From Paracoccaceae bacterium (GTDB lineage Bacteria; Pseudomonadota; Alphaproteobacteria; Rhodobacterales; Rhodobacteraceae), in the NCBI GenBank assembly GCA_025458985.1, contig JALORM010000011.1:1-14668 (forward strand): a stretch of DNA of 14,668 nt. The letters are read 5' to 3'. The translations under genes and the position numbers were made by a program. A model generated the notes under the pieces. The model searched no databases and was not told where the DNA came from. It was given only the letters and a program-made list of their open reading frames with translations. This document shows, piece after piece, positions 1-7,530 of this stretch; the first letter of the stretch is position 1, and every line of letters begins with the position of its first letter.

Positions 1-1
1 G

Positions 2-1762
2 GCCGGCGACGAAATCCGCATCGCGGGCACGGTGGGCGAGTTCACGCCCGGCGGCGCGGCCTCGGGCAACCAGTCCACCACGCAGCTGTCGTCCGTCACG
101 AGCATCACCGTGCTGAGCCAGGGCAACGCCCTGCCCGAGGCGGTGAGGATCGGCGAGGGCGGCCGGGCCATTCCGACCGAGTCCATCGACGACGATCCGG
201 CCACGTCGGACATCGCCGCCGACGGCCTCGATTTCTTCGAAAGCCTCGAAGGCATGCGGGTGTCGGTCGACAACCTGCGCGTGACCGAGGGCACCAATGA
301 CTTCGGCGAGGTCTTCGGCGTCTCGGGCGCGGCCACGGGCCTGTCGGACCGCGGCACGCTGAACATCGCGCCCGACGACTTCAACCCCGAGCGCATCCAG
401 TTCAACTTCGACAGCGGCATCTTTGCGGGGCCGGCGCCTCTGGTGGACGTGGGCGACACCATCGCGAACGTGACGGGCGTGCTATCCTACGCCTTCGGCA
501 ACTACGAGATCCTGCCGACCCAGGCGCTGGGTGCGATCACCGATGGCGGGTTGGCAGCCGAGACCACCTCCATCGCGGCGTCGGCGACGCAGCTGACCAT
601 CGCCAGCTACAACGTCCTGAACCTCGATCCCAACGATGCCGACGGGGACATGGACATCGCCAACGGCCGCTTCGACGCCATCGCGCGCCACATCGTGCAG
701 AACATGGGCAATCCCGACATCCTCGGCCTGCAGGAGGTGCAGGACAACTCGGGCAGCGCGAACGACGGGACGATCTCGGCAAGTCTGACGCTCCAGACCC
801 TGATCGACGCCATCGACCGTCTGGACGACGGGCTGGTCAACGGCACGAGCGGTTACGCCTTCATCGACAACACGTTCATCGCGGACGGGCTGTCGGGCGG
901 CCAGCCCGGGGCGAACATCCGGACCGCGTTCCTGTACCGGACCGACCGCGTCGACCTTGTGGACGGGTCGGTGCGGACGGTGGGCACGCAGGGCCCGGGC
1001 GGCACGTTCGAGGACGCGCGCCTGCCGCTGATCGCCGACTTCGCGTTCAACGGCCAGACCGTGACGGTCTTCAACAACCACTTCTCGTCCAAGGGCGGCT
1101 CGACCCCGATCATGGGCACCACCCAGCCGTTCGAGGAGCTGCAGAACGACCCGGCCGTGAACGGCAGTCTCGACCAGCGGCTGGCGCAGGCATCCGCAGT
1201 CGCCCTGGCGGTGGAGGAGCTTCTGTCGGCCGACCCCAATGCGCGGATCGCCGTCGTGGGCGACTTCAACGAGTTCGAGTTCGTCCGCCCCCTGGAAATC
1301 CTCGAGGAGGCGGGGCTGACGAACCTGACCAACACCCTGCCCGAGAACGAGCGCTACAGCTTCATCTTTCAGGGCAACAGCCAGTCGCTGGACCACATCC
1401 TCGTCAGCGATGCGCTGGCCGGCGGCGCGCAGTTCGACGCGGTGCATGTGAACAGCGAGTTCGCCGTCACTCGCCGACATCACCGTGGAGGGGGAAACCG
1501 CGCGCGAGCGCCTGGGCCTGCTGTCCTTCGAGGAACGGCTCGACTTCGCCGACGTGACCCTGCGATCCGAGGGGCCGGGGCTCGACCTTCTGGTCGCCAC
1601 AGGCGGCACGCTCGGCGTGTCGTCGCGCGGCGAGAGGCTGTCGGACCGCGCCGAGATCAACGCCGACGAGTTCCTGTTCATCGACCTCGGTGGCGATGCC
1701 GAGAGGTTCTCGGCGGACTTCGCCGGGCGCGGGGGCAAGGTGAACCTGGCGTTCTTCGATGA
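2..1762 (+). CDS. ExeM/NucH-like extracellular endonuclease (EEP family), 5'-partial, frame broken near 1470
   Basis: The reading frame is open from the left window edge, so the true start lies outside; the ATG at 32 is internal. The N-terminal part resembles the OB-fold and beta domains of secreted NucH/ExeM nucleases. From about 600 it is an endonuclease/exonuclease/phosphatase domain: SYNVLNL (about 605-625, metal-site Asn), LQEVQDN (about 728-748, metal-binding Glu), FNNHFSSKG (about 1070-1096, catalytic His), GDFNEF (about 1259-1276, Asp and Asn) and LDHILVS (about 1388-1408). The family's final SDHxP motif, with the general-base His, should follow HVNSEF but is absent. After about 1470 this frame turns into Arg/Pro-rich out-of-frame sequence and stops at 1762, while a sensible C-terminus continues in another frame. 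The family degrades extracellular DNA; the adjacent type I exporter suggests it is the cargo. As written, the protein is probably inactive. Confidence 0.85.
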   Translation, partial: AGDEIRIAGTVGEFTPGGAASGNQSTTQLSSVTSITVLSQGNALPEAVRIGEGGRAIPTESIDDDPATSDIAADGLDFFESLEGMRVSVDNLRVTEGTNDFGEVFGVSGAATGLSDRGTLNIAPDDFNPERIQFNFDSGIFAGPAPLVDVGDTIANVTGVLSYAFGNYEILPTQALGAITDGGLAAETTSIAASATQLTIASYNVLNLDPNDADGDMDIANGRFDAIARHIVQNMGNPDILGLQEVQDNSGSANDGTISASLTLQTLIDAIDRLDDGLVNGTSGYAFIDNTFIADGLSGGQPGANIRTAFLYRTDRVDLVDGSVRTVGTQGPGGTFEDARLPLIADFAFNGQTVTVFNNHFSSKGGSTPIMGTTQPFEELQNDPAVNGSLDQRLAQASAVALAVEELLSADPNARIAVVGDFNEFEFVRPLEILEEAGLTNLTNTLPENERYSFIFQGNSQSLDHILVSDALAGGAQFDAVHVNSEFAVTRRHHRGGGNRARAPGPAVLRGTARLRRRDPAIRGAGARPSGRHRRHARRVVARREAVGPRRDQRRRVPVHRPRWRCREVLGGLRRARGQGEPGVLR

Positions 1763-1973
1763 CGGGCAGCTGGTGGCCGAGGATACCTTCGTTCTGTCTT
1801 CGGACGGCACGGTCGCGTACGACACGGGCCTGCTGTTCGACGAGGTCCGCATCTCGGACGGCGGGCGAAACGGGCTGAGGCTCGAGGGCTTCGATTTCGA
1901 CCGGCTGATCGAGGACGACAGCTTCGTCCTCACAGCATCGGGCCCGATCGTTGCCGACTACGGCCTCCTGTGA
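1467..1973 (+). pseudogene. C-terminal part of the NucH-like nuclease in a different frame
   Basis: From about 1470 the frame used by codons at 1470, 1473 and so on reads LADITVEGETARERL and runs to TGA at 1971-1973. It is acidic and Gly/Asp-rich, unlike the Arg/Pro-rich product of the upstream frame here, so this is the natural coding frame. A GTG at 1485 could be called as a start, but it has no good ribosome site and sits inside the upstream frame; I read this as the detached C-terminus. It has no RTX nonapeptides. The last residues are acidic and hydrophobic and end in Leu-Leu, as in many type I secretion signals, which fits the exporter genes downstream. A fused separate gene cannot be excluded, since bases may be missing at the junction. 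Confidence 0.7.
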
Positions 1974-1978
1974 AGCCG

Positions 1979-2020
1979 CGGCGTGAACACGGGCACGAAC
2001 ACGCGCCCGTGTTCACGCCG
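1979..2020 (+). terminator. Perfect 16-bp stem-loop after the nuclease gene
   Basis: The arms 1979-1994 and 2005-2020 are exact reverse complements, leaving a 10-base loop (1995-2004). It begins 5 bases after the nuclease stop codon. There is no U-tract after it (TATTCGG follows), so it may act as a processing or mRNA-stabilising hairpin, or as a partial terminator that sets nuclease above exporter expression. Confidence 0.6.
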
Positions 2021-2032
2021 TATTCGGAAACC

Positions 2033-2043
2033 TGCTAGACAAT
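2033..2043 (+). promoter_or_regulatory. Possible extended -10 element upstream of the exporter genes
   Basis: TGCTAGACAAT at 2033-2043 resembles an extended -10 element. TTCACG at 2012-2017 could be the -35 hexamer with about 18 bases between, but it lies inside the hairpin arm. The same TGCTAGA heptamer occurs at 9268-9274 before the regulator gene. The match to consensus is weak. Confidence 0.2.
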
Positions 2044-2089
2044 CGCGAAATGCGGCCGGAAGGCCCGCGATCCGGAGAGCGATGCCGCG

Positions 2090-3826
2090 ATGACCCCCGA
2101 TGCCGACAGCCGCGGCCGTGCCGAACTCGCCGCCGCGCGCCGGGGGGTGCGGGGCCTCGTCTGGGCCGCGGCGCTGTTCAGCGTGTTCGTCAACCTGCTG
2201 ATGCTGACGGGCCCGATCTACATGCTGCAGGTCTACGACCGGGTACTGGGCAGCCGGTCCGAGGCGACGCTGGTCGCGCTGACGCTGATCGTCGTCTACC
2301 TCTACGGCCTGATGGCGCTTCTGGACCTCGCCCGCGGGCGGCTGATGGCGCGGGCGGCGGCACGGCTGAAGATGGCGCTGGAAGGCCGGGTGTTCCGCGC
2401 CGTCCTGCGCCGGTCGGCGGTCCTGGGCGAGAGGTCGGCACCGCAGCCGGGGTCCTTGCGCGACCTCGATTCTGTCCATCGGATGACCGCGTCCCCCGCG
2501 CTTGCCGCCTTGTTCGACCTGCCGTGGACGCCCGTGTTCCTGGCCGGCATCTTCCTGTTCCACCCCTGGCTCGGCTGGCTGGCGGTCTCGGGCGGCGGGG
2601 TGCTGATGGTCTTCACCTTTGCCAACCAGTCCCTCACCCGCCGGCCCGTGGCCGAGGCCGCGCAAGCCGGCGAGGCCGCCGAACGCATGGGCGAACAGCT
2701 TCGGTCCGAGGCCGAAACGGTGCAGAGCCTGGGCATGACCGGCGCCGTGTTCGCAAGGTGGGAAGGGCTTCGCGCCCGCGCCATGGACGCGCAGCTGGCC
2801 GGCACCGACCGGGGCGGCCTGTTCGGCGCAGGCACCAAGGCGATGCGGCTGTTCCTGCAGTCGGCGATGCTGGGACTGGGGGCGTTCCTTGTCCTGCGCG
2901 GCGAACTCTCGGCCGGCGCGATGATCGCGGCGTCCATCCTGATGGGCCGCGCGCTGGCGCCGGTCGAGCAGGCCATCGGCGGCTGGGACGCGATCCACCG
3001 CGGACGGCAGGGCTGGCGGGCGCTCGCGCGGCTTCTGGGCGAGGTGCCGCCCGAGCCGAAGCGCACCGCGATGCCCGTGCCTGCGGCACGGCTGATCGCC
3101 GACAACCTGTCGGTGGTGCCTCCGGGAGAGAAGATCGCGACCCTGCGCATGGTGTCGTTCACCCTCGAACCCGGCCAGGCGCTGGGGGTGATCGGGCAAT
3201 CGGGGTCGGGCAAGACAACGCTCGCCCGTGCGGTCAACGGTGTCTGGGGGGCCGCCGCCGGACGGCTGCGCCTGGGCGGCGTGCCGGTCGAGCAGTACGA
3301 CCCTGACCGGCTTGGCCGCCTGATCGGCCATCTGCCGCAGCGGGTGACGCTGTTCGACGGCACGATTGCCGAGAACATCGCCCGCTTCGATCCCGACGCG
3401 CGGGACGAGGACATCGTGCGCGCCGCACAGCGCGCCGCGGCGCACGAGATGATCGTGAACTTCCCCGACGGCTACGACACCCGCGTGACGGCCGCTGGCG
3501 GGCGGCTGTCGGGCGGACAGATCCAGCGCATCGGCCTCGCCCGGGCCCTCTACGGCGATCCGGTGCTCCTGGTGCTCGACGAGCCCAATTCGAACCTCGA
3601 CAACGAGGGCAGCGAGGCCCTGAACGCTGCGATCCGCGCAGCCAAGGCGGACGGGCGGTCGGTCATCATCATGGCGCACCGGCCGGCCGCGATCCGGGAA
3701 TGCGACCTGATCCTGATCCTGGACGGCGGCCAGCGCCGCGCCTTCGGCCCGCGAGACGAGGTTCTGAAGCAGAACCTGCAGAACTTCGGGGATGTGCGCG
3801 GCTTCGCACCGGGGGGCGTGCGATGA
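2090..3826 (+). CDS. Type I secretion system permease/ATPase (PrtD-like ABC exporter)
   Basis: This 578-aa inner-membrane half-transporter powers one-step export of a protein across both membranes. The N-terminal 330 residues form a transmembrane domain with hydrophobic segments near residues 24-46 and 60-80, and again around 145-185 and 258-310. The ATPase domain has all motifs: Walker A GQSGSGKTT (369-377), Q-loop in HLPQRVTLFDGT, signature LSGGQ (473-477), Walker B VLLVLDEP (492-499, catalytic Glu498) and switch His530 in MAHRP. Length and motifs fit the PrtD family; there is no N-terminal C39-like domain of HlyB type. ATG 2090 follows GGAGAG at 2074-2079. A tiny ORF ATGCCGCGATGA (2082-2093) overlaps the start. 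The stop overlaps the next gene's start (ATGA), so the two are translationally coupled. Confidence 0.93.
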   Translation: MTPDADSRGRAELAAARRGVRGLVWAAALFSVFVNLLMLTGPIYMLQVYDRVLGSRSEATLVALTLIVVYLYGLMALLDLARGRLMARAAARLKMALEGRVFRAVLRRSAVLGERSAPQPGSLRDLDSVHRMTASPALAALFDLPWTPVFLAGIFLFHPWLGWLAVSGGGVLMVFTFANQSLTRRPVAEAAQAGEAAERMGEQLRSEAETVQSLGMTGAVFARWEGLRARAMDAQLAGTDRGGLFGAGTKAMRLFLQSAMLGLGAFLVLRGELSAGAMIAASILMGRALAPVEQAIGGWDAIHRGRQGWRALARLLGEVPPEPKRTAMPVPAARLIADNLSVVPPGEKIATLRMVSFTLEPGQALGVIGQSGSGKTTLARAVNGVWGAAAGRLRLGGVPVEQYDPDRLGRLIGHLPQRVTLFDGTIAENIARFDPDARDEDIVRAAQRAAAHEMIVNFPDGYDTRVTAAGGRLSGGQIQRIGLARALYGDPVLLVLDEPNSNLDNEGSEALNAAIRAAKADGRSVIIMAHRPAAIRECDLILILDGGQRRAFGPRDEVLKQNLQNFGDVRGFAPGGVR

Positions 3827-5124
3827 CGGCGCCGCGCCCCCCGTCCGCCCGCGGCTCGCTTGTGCTGGGCTTTCTCGGGCTTCTGGCGCTGGTCGGCGGT
3901 TTCGGCACCTGGGGGGTGACCGCCACCCTGTCGGGTGCCGTCATTGCCTCGGGGCAGGTCGAGGTCGACCAGAACCGCCAGACCGTGCAGCACCTCGACG
4001 GCGGGACCGTGGCCGAGGTCCTGGTGCGCGAAGGCGACCGGGTGGACCGGAATGCGCCGCTCGTGCGGCTCGACGCGACCCTTCTGACGTCCGAGCTGGC
4101 CATCGTCGAGGGGCAGCTCTTCGAACTGATCGCCCGCCGCGGGCGGCTCGAAGCGGAGCGTGACGGGCTGGCCGAAGTCGCCTTCGACTCCGAACTGGCG
4201 GCCGCCGCCGCCACCCGCCCCGAGGTCGCCGCCCAGATGGAGGGCCAGCGGCGCCTGCACGCCACCCGCCGCGACGCGCTGGCGCAGGAGACCGACCAGC
4301 TGGGCAAGCGCCGCGGCCAGATCGAAACCCAGATCGAAGGCATCCGCGCCCAGCGCGCCGCCCTGGACGAGCAGCTGCGCCTGATCGGGCTGGAACTGGC
4401 CGACCAGCAGTCGCTTCTGGATCGTGGGCTGGCACAGGCGCCGCGGGTGCTGGCGCTGCAGCGCGAGGCGGCGCGGCTCGAAGGGCTTCGCGGTGAGCTG
4501 ATCGCCGCGGAGGGCGAGGCCGAGGGCCGCATCACCGAGATCGGGATCGAGATCCTGCGGCTCGACACCCGCCTGAGGGAAGAGGCGCAGACCGCCCTGC
4601 GCGACATCGAGGCGCGCGAGATCGAACTGGCCGAACGGCGGCGATCGCTGCGCGACCGGATCGCGCGGCTCGACGTGCGCGCGCCGGTGGCCGGCACCGT
4701 CTACGGCCTTCAGGTGTTCGGCCCCGGTGCCGTGCTGCGCCCGGCCGATCCGCTCCTGTCCATCGTCCCCGATGGGCGCCCGCTGATCGTGACGGCCCGC
4801 GTGCCGGTCGTGGCGATCGACGAGGTGACGCCGGGGCAGGTCACCACGGTCAAGTTTCCCGCCTTCGACCAGCGCACGAGTCCCGACATCATGGGCACCG
4901 TCACGCGGCTGTCCGCCGACGCCTTCGTCGACCAGACAACCCAGCAGGCGTTCTACCGCGCCGAGATCACGCTGTCGCAGGAGGAACTTGCCAAGCTCGG
5001 GCAGGTCACGCTGGTGCCGGGCATGCCGGTCGAGGCCTACATCCGCACCCGCGACCGCAGCCCCTTCGCCTACCTCGCCCGGCCGCTGATGGTCTACTTC
5101 GATCGGGCCTTCCGCGAAAGCTGA
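3823..5124 (+). CDS. HlyD-family type I secretion membrane fusion protein (PrtE-like)
   Basis: This 433-aa protein is the periplasmic adaptor that links the ABC exporter to an outer membrane channel. The frame is open further upstream, but ATG 3823 overlaps the exporter stop (ATGA) and gives the expected N-terminus: a short cytoplasmic tail and one membrane anchor at about residues 12-36. Next come a split biotinyl-lipoyl-like half (DGGTVAEVLVREGDRV), a long Glu/Arg/Leu-rich coiled-coil hairpin at about 95-285, the second lipoyl half (RAPVAGTVYGLQVFGPG) and a C-terminal beta domain. Length is typical of the PrtE group. No TolC-like gene follows, so the outer membrane partner is encoded elsewhere, as is common. 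Confidence 0.92.
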   Translation: MTAPRPPSARGSLVLGFLGLLALVGGFGTWGVTATLSGAVIASGQVEVDQNRQTVQHLDGGTVAEVLVREGDRVDRNAPLVRLDATLLTSELAIVEGQLFELIARRGRLEAERDGLAEVAFDSELAAAAATRPEVAAQMEGQRRLHATRRDALAQETDQLGKRRGQIETQIEGIRAQRAALDEQLRLIGLELADQQSLLDRGLAQAPRVLALQREAARLEGLRGELIAAEGEAEGRITEIGIEILRLDTRLREEAQTALRDIEAREIELAERRRSLRDRIARLDVRAPVAGTVYGLQVFGPGAVLRPADPLLSIVPDGRPLIVTARVPVVAIDEVTPGQVTTVKFPAFDQRTSPDIMGTVTRLSADAFVDQTTQQAFYRAEITLSQEELAKLGQVTLVPGMPVEAYIRTRDRSPFAYLARPLMVYFDRAFRES

Positions 5125-5274
5125 GGACGCCCGGGGCCCGCGGCACTCGCGCTCTCTGCCGCCCGAGCGCCCTGCGGCGCCCGAAGACATCCGCCGGAAT
5201 GACCGCAGACCGGCCGCGCGATCCGGGCGGGAGCGCCGCCCCCGGTCATCCGCCGGCGGGCCGAACGGCGGACC
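5125..5274. other. Convergent intergenic region with inverted repeats
   Basis: This lies between the ends of the exporter operon (plus) and the racemase-like gene (minus). I see no gene. It holds a hairpin 5225-5241 (GGGCGG, loop of 5, CCGCCC), a longer-range inverted repeat ATGACCG (5199-5205) with CGGTCAT (5243-5249), and a 10-bp direct repeat CATCCGCCGG at 5188-5197 and 5247-5256. Together these could terminate transcription from both sides, but no U-tract is present. Confidence 0.4.
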
Positions 5275-5961
5275 TCAGACGACCTCGGAAAGCGAACGCC
5301 GGTCCGTGGCCAGATCGGCCAGAAGGGACGCGTGCACGTCAAGTGCGTCGATCACGGGAAACCCGGGATCGCGCCCGTCGAACGCCAGCATGAGATCCGT
5401 CCCGGCAAGCGCGATCGCATCGGCGCCGCGCACCATCATGGCGCGTCCGGCATCGAATAGCCGCTGGCGGGTGGCGTCGTCGCACCGTCCCTCGACGGCC
5501 ATGTCCTGATACGCCGTCCCCACGGTCTCGACGTCGTCCGGGACAAGGACCTTCGTGCGCCGCATCTGGCCGAAGAGCCGCGAGCGCATGGCTCCGGCGG
5601 TACCAAGAAGCCCGACCCTCCGGAAACCGCGGTCCGCACAGAAGTGGTCCAGAGGGGCAATCGCCGACAGCAGCGGCAACGGGCTGAGGGCGACCGTCTC
5701 CGACCAGCAGAAATGCGGGCCGATGGCGGTGATGCTGGCAAAGTCGGCGCCTGCGGATTTCAGGCGGTGCAGCAGACCGGCGAAGACTTCGGCCTGTGCC
5801 TCTATCCGGCCCGAGAGGCTGTTGGCGAGGACCTCGCGAATGTCTGCCTCCACCATGGTCAGGTCGAGCCGGCGCCCACGTTCCGCGGCGACCTGCGTCA
5901 GCCGCCGGTAGTAGCCGATCGTGGCGGCGGGCCCCAGCCCGGTGATCAGGCCGACATGCAT
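5275..5961 (-). CDS. Aspartate/glutamate racemase family protein lacking both catalytic Cys
   Basis: This is a 228-aa protein. The N-terminus HVGLITGLGPAATIGYYRR is the hallmark of the Asp/Glu/hydantoin racemase superfamily (usual length 225-245 aa), whose cofactor-independent members invert amino acids with two Cys, or Thr plus Cys. Here the first catalytic region reads ASITAIGPH (residues 75-83), with Ser76 where Cys is usual. The second reads LAGTDL (185-190), with Gly187 in place of the Cys of the usual GCTEL motif. Classical racemisation is therefore doubtful; a lyase, isomerase or binding role is possible. GTG at 5985 is an alternative start, but ATG 5961 has a strong ribosome site 8 bases upstream. 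It is the last gene of the minus operon, 94 bases after the decarboxylase stop. Confidence 0.82.
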   Translation of the reverse strand: MHVGLITGLGPAATIGYYRRLTQVAAERGRRLDLTMVEADIREVLANSLSGRIEAQAEVFAGLLHRLKSAGADFASITAIGPHFCWSETVALSPLPLLSAIAPLDHFCADRGFRRVGLLGTAGAMRSRLFGQMRRTKVLVPDDVETVGTAYQDMAVEGRCDDATRQRLFDAGRAMMVRGADAIALAGTDLMLAFDGRDPGFPVIDALDVHASLLADLATDRRSLSEVV

Positions 5962-5969
5962 CCGGTCAA

Positions 5970-5976
5970 CCCCCTT
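5970..5976 (-). promoter_or_regulatory. Ribosome binding site fixing the racemase-like start
   Basis: AAGGGGG on the minus strand ends 8 bases before ATG 5961. It would lie inside the coding sequence if the upstream GTG at 5985 were used, which favours the ATG. Confidence 0.6.
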
Positions 5977-6055
5977 GGCTGGCACGCTTGAATTGGGTCA
6001 CTCATGGGTGAAGCGTCCTTGTCGCGACGGCACAGCGTCCTTCGTGGTGCGCGCG

Positions 6056-7525
6056 TCATCCTTCCGGGCGGAGCGCGTCCCCGATCCGCACGATCTCGCT
6101 CACCAGCAGGTCCAGGTCGCTTAGGCGGGTGCGATGGTTGCAGATCGCCACGCGCAGCGCGTGCCTCCCGGCAAGCGCCGTGTCGGACAGGACCGCAGTT
6201 CCGTCCTCCTGCAGGCGCAACATGATCTCGACGTTCAGGGCCTTGCACGCGACGTCGTCGAGGCCGCCGGGATCGTACCGCAAACAGACGATGTTGAGGA
6301 CCTGCGGCGCGGCCAGCGTGAGGCGGGGATGCGCGTCGACCAGCTCGGCGAGGTGCCGAGCCTGCCCGATGTTCTGATCGATCAGGCGGCCGAACCGTTC
6401 GGCGCCGTGTTCCTTCAGCATCATCCAGACCTTCAGCGCGCGGAAACTGCGCGTCGTCTCCGGGCTCAGGTGGTGAAGCCACGGCCCGGCCGCGACGCCG
6501 CGCGGCGCGGGTTCGAGGTATTCCGGCATGGTCGCATAGGCCTGCCGGAGGCGCGCACCGTCGCGGACCAGCACGCAGCCGACGGAGAATGGCGCGTGGA
6601 GCCACTTGTGCGGGTCGAGCGCCAGCGAGTCTGCGCGCGCCAGCCCCGCGACGAGTGGCGCGTTCCGCGGGGCGATGGCGACAAGCGCGCCGATGCAGCC
6701 GTCGACGTGCAGCCAGAGGTCCTCGGCCGCGCAGAGGTCGGCCAGCGCGACGAGGTCGTCGACGGCACCTGTGTTCACGCTGCCGGCGCTGGCGATGACG
6801 CAGGCGGGGCGGAATCCCGCGGCGCGGTCCTCGGCGATGGCCGCGCGCAGATGGTCGATGTCGATGCGGAAGCCGGCATCGACGGGAATGCGGCGCAGCG
6901 CGCGGTTGCCGAGGCCAAGCGCCTCCAGCGCCTTGCGATGGCAGCTGTGCACCTGGTCCGATCCGTAGAAGCGCAGGGGAACGGGAATGGCCGCGACCCC
7001 GTCCTCGCGCACGTCGATCCCCGCCATGGCATTGCGGGCGACGGTCAGCCCGATGAGGTTCGCGGCCGACCCGCCTTCGACGAGGGTGCCGTCTGCGCTG
7101 TCGGGCATCCCGACCATCTCGCGCAGCCAGCCGACCACCTGCCTGTCGATCAGCACCGCGGCGTGGTCGCCCCCGCCGAGGTTGGACCCCTGGATGCCGG
7201 CCAGGAAATCGGCCAGCGCGCCGGTGTAGCTGCCCGAGCCCATGAACCAGGCCCAGAAGCGCGGATGGGTGTTGCCCATCGGGTAGGTCATCACGGTCTC
7301 GCGCAGTCCGTCCAGCACCTGCCCGAGCGGTGTCGGACCCTGCGGGAGGGGCGTCGCGAAGGAGGCCCGGATGTCCTCGGGCATCGTCCGCCACACCGGC
7401 CGCTCGCGCAGTCCGGCAAGGTTGCGCACCGCGTCGGAGACCATCAGGGTTGCCAGGCGCTCGACCTCGGCCCAGTCGGCCGGGTCGAGCGTTTCTTCCT
7501 GCAGGGATTGCTGGGCGTCGCGCAT
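6056..7525 (-). CDS. PLP-dependent group II decarboxylase
   Basis: This 489-aa enzyme belongs to the pyridoxal-phosphate group II decarboxylases, which include aromatic L-amino acid, glutamate and cysteine-sulfinate decarboxylases. Family landmarks: HPRFWAWF (87-94, substrate loop), EGGSAANL (150-157; usual TSGGSEAN), HSCHRKA (193-199, His stacking on PLP), HVDGCIGA (273-280, Asp275 to the pyridine N) and DPHKW (304-308, Lys307 as the Schiff-base lysine). HVDGCIGA differs from the usual HVDAAWGG/HVDAAYGG, so substrate choice may be unusual. The frame is open to an ATG at 7576, which would overlap the upstream gene by 46 bases. I prefer ATG 7525, 5 bases after that gene's stop, implying coupled translation. 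The exact substrate cannot be read from the sequence; the CysK-like neighbour suggests a sulfur or beta-substituted amino acid. Confidence 0.87.
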   Translation of the reverse strand: MRDAQQSLQEETLDPADWAEVERLATLMVSDAVRNLAGLRERPVWRTMPEDIRASFATPLPQGPTPLGQVLDGLRETVMTYPMGNTHPRFWAWFMGSGSYTGALADFLAGIQGSNLGGGDHAAVLIDRQVVGWLREMVGMPDSADGTLVEGGSAANLIGLTVARNAMAGIDVREDGVAAIPVPLRFYGSDQVHSCHRKALEALGLGNRALRRIPVDAGFRIDIDHLRAAIAEDRAAGFRPACVIASAGSVNTGAVDDLVALADLCAAEDLWLHVDGCIGALVAIAPRNAPLVAGLARADSLALDPHKWLHAPFSVGCVLVRDGARLRQAYATMPEYLEPAPRGVAAGPWLHHLSPETTRSFRALKVWMMLKEHGAERFGRLIDQNIGQARHLAELVDAHPRLTLAAPQVLNIVCLRYDPGGLDDVACKALNVEIMLRLQEDGTAVLSDTALAGRHALRVAICNHRTRLSDLDLLVSEIVRIGDALRPEG

Positions 7526-7530
7526 CGCGG

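Noticed and set aside
1465..1482. A third frame across the nuclease break reads R-H-S-P, resembling SDHxP.
   Set aside because: It would need two compensating frame changes within a few bases, and the frame becomes Arg/Trp-rich at once. It is too short to support; a deletion is simpler.
1958..3679. Long minus-strand open frame (573 codons) opposite the exporter gene.
   Set aside because: His/Gln/Arg/Pro-rich composition typical of antisense frames in GC-rich DNA, while the plus strand encodes all ABC motifs.
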